Assembly: GCA_036346255.1 (NCBI GenBank)
Contig: CM070633.1
Location: 5,890,001 to 5,954,000, forward strand
Reading direction: 5' to 3'
Source: Ampelocalamus luodianensis
Taxonomy: Eukaryota > Streptophyta > Magnoliopsida > Poales > Poaceae
DNA: 64,000 bases
The notes below the pieces were generated by a model. It saw nothing but the letters and a program-made list of their open reading frames with translations, searched no databases and had not been told where the DNA came from. Below, piece after piece: positions 11,377-23,346 of the stretch. The position numbers and the translations under genes were made by a program. Positions within the stretch are counted from its first letter, which is position 1; each line of letters opens with the position of its first letter.

Positions 11377-12040
11377 TGACGAGGATTAAAACCTCTATAT
11401 ATTATTTTTAATATATAAAAGATCATACGTCTTCGTGGTCGTAACCCCTGAGGTGCACGACCTCACTGGTCGTAGAGATTCCAGAGGTTACATAATGGGT
11501 ACCCTGGTCGGAAGAAGGCTTAAGCCAAGCTCCCACCGGAGAAGCGCTCGTAAAGGTATGGCGATACTTGAAACATATTCCAGGTATATTCTCCACCGTA
11601 TGATGAATGGAGCACATGTATATTCCATGCCATACGACGTATCTTATCTAGACACACCAGCAAACAACCTCCATGCAGTTATATGTCTCATAGACATACA
11701 ACGCGAACGGTTGATTCCAGTATCAAGCGTCACTTGACTCGACGGATGCAACGCCGCATCAGACGTCTTCTCCGGAAATAACTGCCTCTTCGAGGGCTAT
11801 TTAAAGATGGAACCTGGACGGATCAAGGGAGAGGAAGAAAAAAGACAGAGCCATCAGACTAAAGCACAAGCCGTAGATTCGTGTGATAGGTCTGAGATTG
11901 TAAGGGAACAAGCAGTGTTCTTAGAGCATACCTTGTAAAACCCAGTTCATATTAATAAAGAGCAGTCCCATTATTTCCTTAGATTTCCCACGTCACTTTC
12001 TCCTTTTCTTTTCATAAGATCGACGTCTTGATCGTCGACA
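11377..12040 (+). repeat. 5' LTR of the Tat element
   Basis: Begins TGACGAGGATT and ends GTCGACA (TG...CA). It contains a TATA-like TATTTAAA at 11,798-11,805 and a polyadenylation signal AATAAA at 11,954-11,959, giving a plausible U3-R-U5 order. It aligns end to end with 21,532-22,206, apart from small indels. Length is 664 bases against 675 for the 3' copy. Confidence 0.93.
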
Positions 12041-12042
12041 GC

Positions 12043-12060
12043 TGGCGCCGTCCGTGGGGA
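12043..12060 (+). promoter_or_regulatory. Primer-binding site of the Tat element
   Basis: TGGCGCCGTCCGTGGGGA lies two bases after the 5' LTR. The same 18-mer with one change occurs after the related LTR at 39,111. Tat-lineage elements use primer sites of this TGGCGCCG type, complementary to a tRNA 3' end. Which tRNA it matches was not checked. Confidence 0.85.
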
Positions 12061-12139
12061 CCGCGACGTGGAATCTTGGAAGAATTTCTCTGCTCATCAA
12101 ATCTTTGTCCATTCCCCGCTTGTGATCGTTGATGCGGTT

Positions 12140-14580
12140 ATGGCGGAAAGTTGGGATGAAGAAAACTGGTTCGATTTGGCGGACTACGCCGACCTCGACA
12201 TGGACGCATGCATGTGCGCCATGGAGGAAAACAGAATCTCTTCATCATCCTCCTCCGCTGGTTCGCCCATGGCAGAAATCGGCGAAGTCGACCGGATGGA
12301 TGAAGGCACACCGCTACGATCAGTGGCGGTTTAAGAGGAAGTGCTTCCGACCAGTTTGGAACACCCTAAAGCCTCAGCAAGCCCGAGCCTTTCGACCGGC
12401 AAAAAAGGTGACAAAAATTCAACACCGCAACCCGAGGTTCAATATACCTTTGATGCGATCATGGTTGATAGGTACTCACCGACGGCTTCTAGCAATTCCA
12501 GGAGCCAACCGACACCTGGTGACCGTGTCAATGAAACCTCCATTGGTCATAAACCAAGTGGGGATGATAAAGCTCGACGATTCGATCGGCACCGCGGATC
12601 AGGTGAGCCCTTAAAACCTCAGGAGGTGCTAATCACCGACCGCTTTTCGTCGTGGAAGCTTCTCGCAAAAGCTCTGAAAGGCTCTCCATCGATTACGTCG
12701 GAAGCTCATCGGAGGATCACTGCTGGAAGCACGAGGTCAATGCGATCGGAGATACGGATCAGAATACCGTGTACGGTCCTCCATACGTTGCCTCGTCACC
12801 ACGTCATAATGGAGATGGTACGGGCGGTCAAGCACCAAATGCTGGAGGTGACAGAACTGGTGGACGTTCACCACTTAATGCGCCTGATCCTTCCCAAACC
12901 AATGTAAGGGACCAGGCAAGATCGATCAAGAGATTGGGGGATTTAAGACATCAAACACCTTCTTGGCAGAAATCCCTCGAGACCTCGGTAACAATACAAA
13001 ACTTGCAGCGAGTCAGGGATGTGTTAAATACTTCTGACCCTGCCCTGGCAGAAACTCCAGGTTTTGCCCAACTCGCAGGTCAAGTATCAGAGATTATCCA
13101 ACAAACGATGCAGCGCACAGAAGCATATCGGGAACGAAGGCACCCGCAAAGTCAGACCATGACTTCATCGCAGCATTCTTCCCGGCGAGGGCTGCATGGT
13201 CGTGTTGGAGATCGATTGACACTGCGACCACCTCGGCGATTCCGACCAACAAGTCATGAGGAGAGACTATTCGAGAATCCCCACCTTCACTTTGTCGAGA
13301 GGAACAATCGCTTGGACCTGGTGATCTTTGACATCACCTAAACCAGGCAAGTGGTCGGAGGCGTTCTAGTAACGTCCACCCCGAATCGGGACATTGGAGC
13401 ACTAGCAATCCGGTCCTAGAAATCGGTCTCCAACCGATTACAATCCGGCACCTTTTCAAAGAAGGCGCCACGAAACTATCACAAGATGTTGAGCTTTCTC
13501 AGCAGGGCTCAGGCTGTACGTTGGCCAAATAGGTTCCGACCGGCCAATATGGATAAATTCAATGGGACCCAAAATCCTTTGGAATTTCTCCAGATATATA
13601 CCACCGCTATTAGAGCTACTGGTGGTGATGAAAATGTAATGGTAAACTATCTTCCTACGGTATTAGAAGGATGAGCCCGATCGTGGTTGCTTAACCTTCC
13701 GGTCGGGTCCGTGTATACTTGGGAGCAACTCTGCGACCTTTTGATTGCAAATTTTCGAGTGCGATGATCGCCTCGAAAGGAAGATGATCTCCATAGAATA
13801 CGGCAAAATCAAACGAGACTCTCGTGGTACATCAAAGATTTAGCCAAGTTCGTAACTCAATACTGGAGGTTGCAGAATCTTCCGTTATCCAAGCCTTCAA
13901 AGCGGGATTGAGAAATCGAAAGTTTATGGAGGATTTAGCTATACATCCCCCGCGAACAACCATCGAGCTCTTCGACATGGCTGACAAGTACGCTACGGCC
14001 AGTGAAGCGATCGAGTGGAACGATAGGATAAAATTCCCCAACCTGGCTTAGATAGGACGGAAAAGAAGCAAAAGAAGACTCTCAAGAAAAAGAGGCATGG
14101 CAGAGCCAACGACAAAGAGGTTCTTGCTGTTCGTGAAAAATTTACCAAAGGAAGAAAAGATTATACTGGTCGTGGCAAGGCTAAGGCTCCGACCAATGAT
14201 TACAAGAAAAATAAAAAATGGTGTCCTCTCCACCAAAGAAGGGACACGACTGCACAATTATCGCGCTTGGCAAAAGAAGGTGGAAGATTATTATGCGTAA
14301 AGGTCCACTCCGTCGATTCAAGAGCTCGGGAAACAAGCTCCAAAAAGGACAAAGATGGTGGCGAAGAAATGGAGTACCAAGAACCTCAAGACACCGTCGA
14401 TGCGATCTTGATGGATCTTCTTAAATGCGAGTCCGCACGTCACAAAGCCGTGAGCGCGAAGTCAACCTTACAGAACCTTCGATCGCCGTTAAACCTTCAA
14501 GGTGGTGGAGACGATAATCTCCTTCAAAGAAAGAAGAGCGCCCCATTCCTTCGACTCGACGGGAAGGTTTCCAATTGTCG
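12140..14580 (+). pseudogene. Tat element gag region, broken
   Basis: Starts MAESWDEENWFDLADYADLD at 12,140; a near-copy of this start occurs at 39,211 in a second family member. A serine-rich, charged N-terminal region runs to about 13,340 across three frames. The retroviral-type Gag core begins near 13,530 (ANMDKFNGTQNPLEFLQIY), continues with SWLLNLPVGSVYTWEQLCD and reaches AIEWNDRIKFPNLA near 14,045. A basic, lysine-rich tail follows. At least five frame changes and several stops prevent translation of a full Gag. It would form the virus-like particle in an intact element. Confidence 0.8.
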
Positions 14581-15160
14581 TTGAGCCTACTATTAATAAT
14601 CGCAAGGTTAATCGGGTCTTGATAGATGGGGTAGTTCTTTAAATATTTTATTTGCAAGTGCTTTGGAAGACATGCGATTCCCAAATCAAGGTAAAACACA
14701 TGAAATATGCTTTCCATGGCATAGTTCACGGGTCTCGCTAAGCCAATAGGGCACTTGTCCCTACCGGTTACGTTCGAAAGCCCGACAACTTCCTGAGAAA
14801 AAATTTCATTTGATGTGGTAAACTTCGAGATCGCATACAATGCAATTCTTGGTCGTCGGCTTTAGCAAAGTTCACGATAGCCACGCACTACGGTTATCAG
14901 AGTTTGAAAATGCCGGGACCAAAGGGTGTAATCACGGTCCGAGGCGATCAGAAAATAGCCTACGCATGCGATCGAAAATGCTTAGAACTGGTTGATGAAC
15001 TTCCGACCAGGGGAACTAACACCGTTAACATGCAGGTCAAACATTCAAGGCCGAAGATGACACCAAAACCTTCCGACCAAATAAAAGAGGTACAACTCGA
15101 CGGGAGTGCTTCTCCAGAGGGTGCCAAGATACTGGTCGGGGTAGGACTCGACCTTAAATA
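14581..15160 (+). pseudogene. Tat element aspartic protease region, broken
   Basis: A protease-like motif is readable near 14,615-14,650 as VLID-G-SSLNILFASALEDM. One base is missing inside the expected D-G-G/S-S active site, so the frame shifts there. The stretch before RT (14,904-15,160) keeps a linker-like frame rich in lysine and glutamate. Homology is inferred from position between Gag and RT and from the SSLNILF motif. Confidence 0.6.
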
Positions 15161-15220
15161 GGAAGAGTCGCTCGTCTCCTTCCTCAGAGCTAACGGGGCG
15201 ATTCGCTGGCGGCATCCGAT

Positions 15221-16549
15221 ATGCCCGGAGTCCCCAGGGAGGTGATCAAGCATAGGCTAGCTCTACAGCATAACAAAAAACCGGTCAAGCAGAAGCTACG
15301 GCGTTTCGCACCTGACCGGAAAGAAGCAATCCAGTCAGAGATTGACAAACTTCTCAAAGATGGGTTCATTCGTGAGGTCGACCACCCAGAGTGGCTCGCC
15401 AATCCTATAATGGTTAGAAAGGCCAATGGGAAATGGCGAATGTGTATTGACTTTACAGATCTTAATAAAGCTTGTCCGAAGGATGAGTTTCCCCTTCCTC
15501 GCATCGATCAACTTGTAGACTCTACTTCCGGGTGTGGGTTGTTAAGTTTTTTAGATGCTTACTCAGGGTACCACTAGATCAATATGAGTAAAGAAGATGA
15601 AGAGAAAACTTCCTTCATCACTCCATATGGTACTTACTGTTATGTAAAGATGCCATTTTGTCTAAAAAATGCTGGTGCAACATTCCAAAGGTTGATGCAA
15701 AAGACCTTTAGCCCACAGATAGGTCGGAATCTTGAAGCCTACGTCGATGATCTGGTCGTAAAGAGCATCAACGCCGGCGATCATATTCTAGATCTACAGG
15801 AGACTTTCAATAACTTAAGACGTCATAACCTTAAGTTAAATCCAGAGAAATGTGTGTTCGGAGTTTCGTTGGGAAAGCTTCTTGGATTCCTAGTTTCGGC
15901 TAGAGGCATCGAAGCAAATCCAACGAAAATCGCCGCCATCGATCAGATGCGCGATCCGACCACAAAGAAGGAAGTTCAGAAACTAACTAGTTGTATGGCA
16001 GCGTTAAGTCGTTTCATAGCACGGTTAGGCGAAAAAGGACTACCTTTCTTTAAGCTTCTCCGGAAACATAGGAGTTTATGGACTAAAGAGGCAAGCAGCG
16101 CCTTTGACGAATTAAAACGGTACCTTACGAGTCCCCCAATCTTAGTCTCTCCGAGATTGGGAGAAACATTGCTAATTTACGTGGCTGCAACGCCACAAAC
16201 GGTTAGTGGTGTACTCGTCGTAGAACAAGACCATATTCAACGACCAATATATTACGTAAGCGAAGTCTTGCATGGACCAAAAGAAAGGTATCCGTAGGTA
16301 CAAAAGTTGCTCTATGGTCTCCTTATGGCTTCAAGGAAACTAAGGTATTTTTTTCAGGCCCACAAAGTGGTCGTACCTACTGGATATCCTCTTGGTCAAG
16401 TCCTAGGAAACAGGGAGTCATCAGGACGAATAGCAAAATGGGCGGTTGAGCTTGGGGCGTTCGATCTCCATTTTGTCCCACGAACAGCAATCAAGTCCCA
16501 GGCAATAGCAGAATTTATTGTCGAATGGACAAACCCTGAACCCACCTAA
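15221..16549 (+). pseudogene. Tat element reverse transcriptase and first RNase H
   Basis: RT begins near 15,221 and reads through KWRMCIDFTDLNKACPKDEF and FLDAYSGYH (motif A aspartate kept). It has one TAG stop at about 15,575, in place of the glutamine usual after this motif, and then SFITPYGTYCYVKMPF. The catalytic YVDD is intact at 15,740-15,751. Thumb/connection and RNase H-like sequence run to 16,297; a TAG then interrupts before KLLYGLLMASRKLRYFFQAH (16,310-16,370). The RNase H ends about 16,549. Apart from three stops this is the best-kept part of the polyprotein. Confidence 0.88.
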
Positions 16550-16582
16550 GGGCCCGAGTACGAGCACCATGATGATTGGACA

Positions 16583-16950
16583 ATGTACTTCGACGGTTCC
16601 TTGATGTTGCACGGCTCGGGGGCTGGGGTCGTCTTGATTTCCCCTACTGGCGAACAAATAAAGTACGCTATTCAGTTAAACTTTCCTGCTACTAACAATG
16701 CGGCAGAATACAAAGGTTTACTGGCAGGACTTCGAGCAGCTCGTTCGCTCGGGATTCGCAGATTGCTAGTGAAAGGCGATTCTCAACTAGTAGCGAATCA
16801 AGTAGGCAAAGAGTATCAATGCTCTAGTACCAAGATATCATCATATCTGGCGAAAGTACGGAAACTTGAAAAGCGTTTCTTCGGTTTTCAGATCCAACAC
16901 ATTCCTAGAAAGAAAAACTTTCTGGCAGACCAGTTGGCCCGGATGGCTTC
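16583..16950 (+). pseudogene. Second, archaeal-type RNase H of the Tat element
   Basis: A separate RNase H fold follows the first: YFDGSLMLHGSGAGVVLISP, then NNAAEYKGLLAGLRAARSLG, LLVKGDSQLVANQVGKEYQ and HIPRKKNFLADQLARMAS. The D...E...D...D pattern of RNase HI is present (YFDGS, AAEY, GDSQ, ADQLA). A second RNase H between RT/RH and integrase defines the Tat lineage among plant gypsy elements. The ORF stays open from 16,583 to 17,446, continuing into the integrase zinc-finger region. Confidence 0.88.
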
Positions 16951-17089
16951 CACAAGGACATCCGTCTCGCCCAGAGTTTTTCTCGAGAAACTCGATTCAC
17001 CCTCGGTAGTCGAGCCTTCCGAGGACATAGATGTTCGCAAGGAGGTTGCACACCTCGATTCTGCAAACATGGATGATCCACAGGTCGAT

Positions 17090-18270
17090 GATGGTTGGCG
17101 CCATCACAATCACGGTAGAGATTGGATGACATCGATCTACAATTATCTTCAGCATGACCTAATTCCAGAAGATGATGTAGAGGCTGATCGTATAGCACGA
17201 AAAGCCAAATCATACACTCTAATTGAACGTACCTTGTACAAACGAGGATCTCACGGAATGTTGATGAGATGCATATCTCGCTCGGATGACATTAAATTGC
17301 TAGCCGAAATTCATGGAGGAGTCTGTGGAGCTCATCATTCCTACAGAACTTTGGTTGGTAAAGCCTTTAGGCATGGATACTACTGGCCAACTGCCCTTCA
17401 TGATGCAAAAGAGCTCGTGACGGCGCGTATAATGTCGCTTTCATAGCCGACAAGTACATCAGCCATCTCAAGCTTTGCAAACAATTCCTCTTTCTTGACC
17501 TTTTGCAACATGGGGACTAGACATTCTGGGACCTTTCCCAAGAGCACCCGGGGGCTTTGAGTTTCTTTTCGTCATGATTGACACGTTCACTAAATGGATC
17601 GGCCGAGCGGTTGTAAAATTACAAATGAAAGTGTCAAGAGGTTTTTAACAAAAGCGTGATTACGGTTTAGTGTACTCGATCAGATAATCACCGATAACGG
17701 TGCCCGATTCTCGGCGGCAATTTTCGTGAATTCGCGAAGACCTAGGTATCAAGATACATTTCGCTTCATTGCTCATCCACGAGCAATGGAGCGATTGAGC
17801 GAGCCAATGGTATCATAATGCAAGGAATCAAACGATGAGTGTTCGACCGATTACTTCAGCGGTCGGGGCTTAGGTTCAAGAACTTCCTTCGTATAATGGG
17901 CGTTCGTACCACAACTAGTCGTGCGACCGGTGAAACACCATTCTTTATGGTTTACTGAGTGAAGCCATGCTTCCTCCGTAACTTAAAATTGGTTACGCTC
18001 GAACCGATTGCTTTTCCAAAGTAATCAATGTGAACGACGACTTGACGACATCAATTTCCTTGAAGAACGACGAAATCAAGCTTTACTACGATCAACAATC
18101 TACCAGCAAGCCATGCGTTGGTACCATAGTCGTAAGGTGCAACCTCGCTGACCTAGCGAGAGGTGATTTGGTTCTTAGAAAATTCGAACCAAGCGGTCAC
18201 AACAAACTTTCACCTAAGTGGGAAGGTCCATACACGTGGTCGGTTACCAGACCGGATCGATGCGATTAGC
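17090..18270 (+). pseudogene. Tat element integrase, broken
   Basis: The N-terminal region with H...H spacing is seen at 17,300-17,400 (EIHGGVCGAHHSYRTLVGKA and FRHGYYWP). The catalytic core from 17,450 is scattered over three frames: MIDTFTKWIGRAV near 17,576 and ITDNGA near 17,690 mark the first two catalytic aspartates. The C-terminal part ends LVLRKFEPSGHNKLSPKWEG near 18,170-18,230, a motif common at the ends of Tat polyproteins. No chromodomain is seen. The density of small deletions is higher here than in RT. Confidence 0.8.
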
Positions 18271-19308
18271 TATGACAGATGGGCAAGTTTTGTCTTACTC
18301 TTGGAATATTGATCAATTGCGTAAGTTCTATGTTTAATTTCATTTCCATTCATATTTCAATAAAGATGCATTTCCTTTTTAAAACGATAAGTATGATTGT
18401 TTATACTTATTATTCGTCGTATCTGGTCATATGCCTTTATTGTTGCTGGTTGGTCGGAGAAGACACTCATTTTCTCCGATATTCCTTTCAAAGGGATCTC
18501 AAATACTCATGGTTGCTGACTTAAATGTCACCGACCACACCGATTTTAGTCGCGATCATTGCTTTAATGATACACACGCACAACTAAATATTCTTTTCTT
18601 AAAGAAACATACGAGTATTAGGAGTACCAACTCAGACAATTTATATGGTTTTCGTTCTTTCTTGAATTTGAAGACTGTTATTTTATTTCAACATTCATTC
18701 TATTCAAGATTAGCTCTTTGGTCGGGACACGGAAAGCCTCTGGTGAAGTCTCTTCTCTCGCATGTGGTCCCGCCCACTAGAAGGAGCTTCCTAGTGACGG
18801 TCCTTTTCCTACGATCCTCATTGCGATCGGTTTGAGCATGAGCACGTTTCATGAGATATTTTACAAATCTTCAATTCTTGAGATTCGATACGACCAGATC
18901 CGAATATTTTTCTAAACAAAGGTACTTATCTATTCATTTCATTTTTTGCATACATTCTTAATGCATATCTTCTTATCAACAAATCCAGTCTTTGTTATAT
19001 CTTCAGACTACAAGTGGTATTCGATAATGGACAAGATCTAGACTAGTCGAAATCATCAGCTGGTTCTGACCACATGATTTCCTAGTATTCACTGGATCGT
19101 TGTCATACACATTATCAGCACTCCTACCATGGTCATTATTCTTACTCAATTTCTTGGTCTACTGCTTTCTTTCAGTAAGGTTCATCTACTAATATAAGCA
19201 GTCGGGGGCTAGGAGATATATGAGTATTTAACAACATTGATAAGACAAAGCAGGATCTTCATTGATAAAAGGTAACTTTCATTTTACATAGTCTAATATT
19301 ACATCCAT
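18271..19308. other. Tat element spacer with a second polypurine-like motif
   Basis: Non-coding stretch between pol and the antisense gene. GCAGTCGGGGGCTAGG at 19,199-19,214 repeats the core TCGGGGGCTAG of the polypurine tract that precedes the 3' LTR at 21,520. No other feature is recognised. Confidence 0.5.
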
Positions 19309-20710
19309 TTACATGTTGGGACCACCAGACTGGTCGCTACGTGATGGAGATCTGACTTCTATTTCTTCAGCAACTTTCTCTCTGAGAGGTCTTACTTCCT
19401 CGAGAAGTTTTGTTGCTTCACTTTCAGAGCAGTCGAAGTCTTCTTCCACAACTTTAAGATTAACAGATGGGTCGGAAGCCTTCAGTTTAGCTAAGGCGAC
19501 ACTAACTCCATTCATGATAGCTTCCTTCATTGTCTTAACATGGTTCTCTCGAAAGAGTGTTATTACCTCCTTGAGATCTTCAAGTTGATGGCCAAGAAAA
19601 TTGATTCTCTCTGAAGGATCTCTTAGAATGGGTAGTTGCGTTCGACCCCAGGTCGAAGGGCATCTTGTTCAGAGCCTTGATTCTGTCTTCAAGACTCCGA
19701 TCGAGTTCAGCCCCTTGGTCACGCTCAAACTTGAGGGTTTTCTCCGCTCGTTCAAGCGCTTCAGTTTTTTCTGCACGAGTGGATAAAAAGGAATTAATAT
19801 ACTCTTTACAATTGGAGTTATGGAATACTGGTTAAGTCTACGACCAGTTACCTTTGATTTTCTTCTCACAAGAGTCGAAAACCTCCTTTTGTCTGGTCAT
19901 CGCATGCTCGATCGACCGGTCTTTATCCTGATTTTCTTTCCTCAGTTTTATTATTATGGCTTCTTTGGCCACAATCTCTTCTTTAATTTTCTCTAAATCT
20001 ATCAAATATGATAGGAAGAGAAGGTTAAGTTATAAGAGAGAAACAAGATGATAAAATTTAGGAAGTCAAACTAAAAGAGAAATGTTCTTACTTCTCAGAT
20101 CAAAGTGTTTCTGCTCCAAAGATCTTATTCAGCTGGGTTAGTCCTCCGACCACAACATATTTCTCGACCATGTGCTAAAAAAACAAAAATCCCTTTCTTT
20201 GATAAGTTTTCAAAGAAACTTCAAAAGAAAGAGTTATAAAGATGGTCGTAGAACACTTACCCGAATTGCCATATCATTATATTCGAAAAAGATTGTATCT
20301 GGACCAATCTCAGCTTGATGGTCCGATATCTTTCCCCAGGTTTCATCAAGTTCCTTATCCTCGATAAATCGGGAGAAAAAGGAATTTGTTAACACGAGAA
20401 GCATTTCAGGAGGAGGTGGAATCTGTTGAGGATCTCTGGAGATGACTACCTCTAAAAGGAGTAAGTATTACTAGAGGATCTGACGAATCTTTGAAACCCT
20501 TTCGGGGCTTCTTTACTACTTCATCCTCTAGACTTTAGCTTTAGGAGTATCCTGATCGGGAACCTCCACGACCACCTCTTCCTCGGGAACCTTTTCTGAG
20601 GGTGCTCTGCCGGACACGACTGAACACGTAAGATCATTCAAAATTAACTTTCTGATTAAGAGGATGCTTTTTCCTTTTCCCATTTTTCTCATAATCTTTG
20701 AGCTACTCAT
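19309..20710 (-). pseudogene. Antisense spliced gene inside the Tat element
   Basis: Read on the minus strand, four coding blocks are joined by consistent GT-AG junctions: 20,710-20,261, 20,174-20,092, 19,998-19,852 and 19,770-19,309. Block 1 contains DETWGKISDHQAEIGPDTIF and FFEYNDMAIR before the donor. Block 2 reads HMVEKYVVVGGLTQLNKIFG. Block 3 is a strong coiled coil (DLEKIKEEIVAKEAIIIKLR). Block 4 is another coiled coil ending RSPSRSDQSGGPNM and a stop at 19,309. One stop near 20,530, one TGA in block 2 and frame changes near 20,430 and 19,630 make it a pseudogene. Several Tat elements carry an antisense ORF in this position; its function is unknown. More exons could lie upstream to about 21,100. 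Confidence 0.7.
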
Positions 20711-21531
20711 TCAGATAGGATAATGAGAGTGTTGTTTATCTATATTCTTTTTCTATCTGGATGCATGCCCACTAGAAAAAATATCCAAGATTCGACTAAA
20801 CCTCGCTTATTTCATTAAAGATCCAAATATTACAAAACCCCGGTTACATTTCTTCTACAAACCTTCTAAGCAGAAAATCCTTCGACTAGTTCTTGAAGAA
20901 TAACTTGAGTTGACCAAGATTGATTTTACAGCGCGAAGGAGACCGAGATGTATAACCAAAAAAGCGCTGGTTTCACACCTTTCTCTTGACATGAACTTCG
21001 ATCTTGATTGAAGATTATACATAATGAAGTATTTACTCAATCTTCGAAGGCCATATTCACCTTGAAAACAAAACTCATAGACCAAATTGACTTCTAGATC
21101 ACCTTAGGATCACTACTCCATGGGTCTGGACCCCGAAATGGTGATCTAAAAGTCAATTTGTCCCATGAATTTTGTCTTATCAAAAGACATAAAGGTGTTA
21201 TGAACTCTGGATTTCTAAAATCTATCATTGAAAAGAGAATTTTCTATCACAGAAGCGAAACTAAGAAGGCTAGGGATTTTTCCTTTCTCTTTAGAGATCT
21301 ATCCTCTGAAGGTTATTTATAACCTTTGGATTGCAATAGAATTAAAGAAGAAGATAAGAGTAGTAGTCCAACGGACGCCAAACTCTTCAATTCCTAAGGC
21401 AAAGTTCTCAACTTTAAAGTGAATACAAATCACTTCAAATGCCCTTGCATTTAAATGAGCGTCAGCCCGATACGACTTCATCGAAAGAAAAGTGTTCACA
21501 CGACCTATTCATTTAAAGTTCGGGGGCTAGC
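20711..21531. other. Tat element 3' non-coding region and polypurine tract
   Basis: AT-rich sequence upstream (on the minus strand) of the antisense gene, perhaps its promoter or further 5' exons; the minus-strand frame 20,855-21,085 has no recognisable motif. CGGGGGCTAGC at 21,521-21,531 directly before the 3' LTR is the polypurine tract priming plus-strand synthesis. Confidence 0.55.
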
Positions 21532-22206
21532 TGACGAGGATTAAAACCTCTATATATTATTTTTAATATATAAAAGACCATACGTCTTCGTGGTCGTAAC
21601 CCCTGAGGTGCACGACCTCACTGGTCGTAGAGATTCCAGAGGTTACATAATGGGTACCCTGGTCGGAAGAAGGCCTAAGCTAAGCTCCCGACCAGGAGAA
21701 CTGCTCGTAAAAGGTATGAACTGATACTTGGAACAAATTCCAGGTATATTCTCTACCGTATGATGAATGGAGCACGTGTATATTCCATGCCATACGACGT
21801 ATCTTATCTAGACACACCAGCAAACAACCTCTATGCGGTTATATGTCTCATAGACATACAACCGCCGAACGGTTGATTCCGTATCAACCGTCACTTGACT
21901 CGACGGCACGCATAGCGCCGCATCGAGGCGTCTTCTCGGAGTAACTATCGCCTCTTCGAGGGCTATTTAAAGATGGAACCTAGACGGATCAAGGGAGAGG
22001 AAGAAAAAAGACAGAGCCATCAGACTAAAGCACAAGCCGTAGATTCGTGTGATAGGTTTGAGATTGTAAGGGAACAAGCAGTGTTCTTAGAGCATACCCT
22101 GTAAAACCCAGTTCATATTAATAAAGAGCAGTCCCATTATTTCCTTAGATTTCCCACATCACTTTCTCCTTTTCTTTTCGTAAGATCGACGTCTTGATCG
22201 TCGATA
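21532..22206 (+). repeat. 3' LTR of the Tat element
   Basis: Starts TGACGAGGATT like the 5' LTR. It ends TCGATA instead of TCGACA, so the terminal CA carries one change. The target duplication GTACT follows at 22,207-22,211. The TATTTAAA box and AATAAA signal are conserved. Confidence 0.93.
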
Positions 22207-22211
22207 GTACT

Positions 22212-23325
22212 CCTCTGTCTATCAGCTGTTAGGGCACTCTTTTGTCCATTGATTTTTCCGTTCCAGCTGTTTCCCATGTTCCCCAGCTTACCATGCAGCT
22301 TCTCTCGGTGGGTCAGCTTATCGATCTCAGCTATCGGGTTGGTTTTGACTCTCACTCCTGTTTCGTTCAGGACTGACAGACAGAGATGGTACTTAGGACT
22401 GGCCGACACCGTAGGGATCGTCAGGGTCTCTACATCCTCGACCGCCTCCACCTTATATTCACTTTAGTTGCTCCTATCACCTCTATGTCTACCTCCATCG
22501 CCACTACTACCACCACCCTAGAGTTTTTGTGTAGTGGCATCGTCTAGGTCACTTGTGTGCGCCTCGCCTTTCTTCATTAGTTCGTTAGGATATTCTTGGA
22601 CGTGTTACTATTGACACGACCATGTTTTGTCAGGGTTGTAAGCTGGGCAAGCAACTATAATTTTCTTATCATTCTAGTAAGTCCTTATCTTCTTGTCCTT
22701 TTGACTTAGTTCATTCAGATGTATGGGGATCTGCGCCTATTATCTCTAAAGGCGGGCATAAATTTTATGTGATCTTCATTGATGATTATTCCCGTTTTAC
22801 ATGGATTTTCCCTATGTCTAATCATGGTCAGTTTCCTGCTATCTATCGTAGCTTTGCAACGATGATTCTTACTGAGTTTGATTCTTTTGTCCGTACTTTT
22901 CGTTGTGATTCTGCTGGCGAGTACTATTCTGGCGCTTTTAGATAGTTTCTTTCTGAGCAGGGCACTCTTTACCAGTTTTCTTGTCTTGGTGCCTATGCTC
23001 AGAATGGGGTTGCTGAGCGCAAACACAGTCATCTGATTGAGACTGCTCACACTCTTCTCGTTACCTTTCACATTCCACCATAGTTCAGGGCTAAGGCTTT
23101 CTATGGCCGCATATCTCATCAATATGCAGCCTTCCACTGCTCTTAAAGGTGTGAGTATTATAGAGTGTATCTACTCTCGAGCCCCCCAGTACACTCACCT
23201 TTGTGTTTTGGGTTGTACTTGTTTTGTTCTGCTGAAGCCTTGTGAGCACACCAAACTATCAATTCAGCCAGTTAAGTGGGTGTTTTTTTTGTTATAGTTC
23301 TGAGCATAAGGGTTATCGCTACTAT
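22212..23325 (+). pseudogene. Second copia element, piece 2: GAG-pre-integrase and integrase
   Basis: Continuation of the frame left at 11,376. GAG-pre-integrase motifs (MQLLSVGQLIDLSYRVGFDS) are followed by an H...C-type finger region. The integrase core has HSDVWGSAPIISKGGHKFYV, FIDDYSRFTWIFPM, a second aspartate in FRCDSAGEYYSG, and NGVAERKHSHLIETAHTLL with the catalytic glutamate. Several frames and stops are involved. It is cut at GYRYY by the hAT insertion at 23,326 and resumes at 37,543 with DPSAQRIRISRDFVFDE. Confidence 0.87.
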
Positions 23326-23346
23326 TAGAGCTGGGAGTTAGGCGGG

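Larger units (their letters stand above)
11377..22206 (+). mobile_element. Ty3/gypsy retrotransposon, Tat lineage, nested in copia
   Basis: Complete element bounded by two similar LTRs (11,377-12,040 and 21,532-22,206) and 5-base target duplications GTACT. Order on the plus strand: LTR, primer site, gag, protease, RT, RNase H, a second archaeal-type RNase H, integrase, about 3.2 kb of extra sequence with an antisense gene, polypurine tract, LTR. The double RNase H and the antisense gene between integrase and 3' LTR are traits of the Tat/Ogre group. All coding domains carry stops or frameshifts, while the LTRs look about 95% alike by eye, so the copy is dead but not ancient. Confidence 0.93.
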
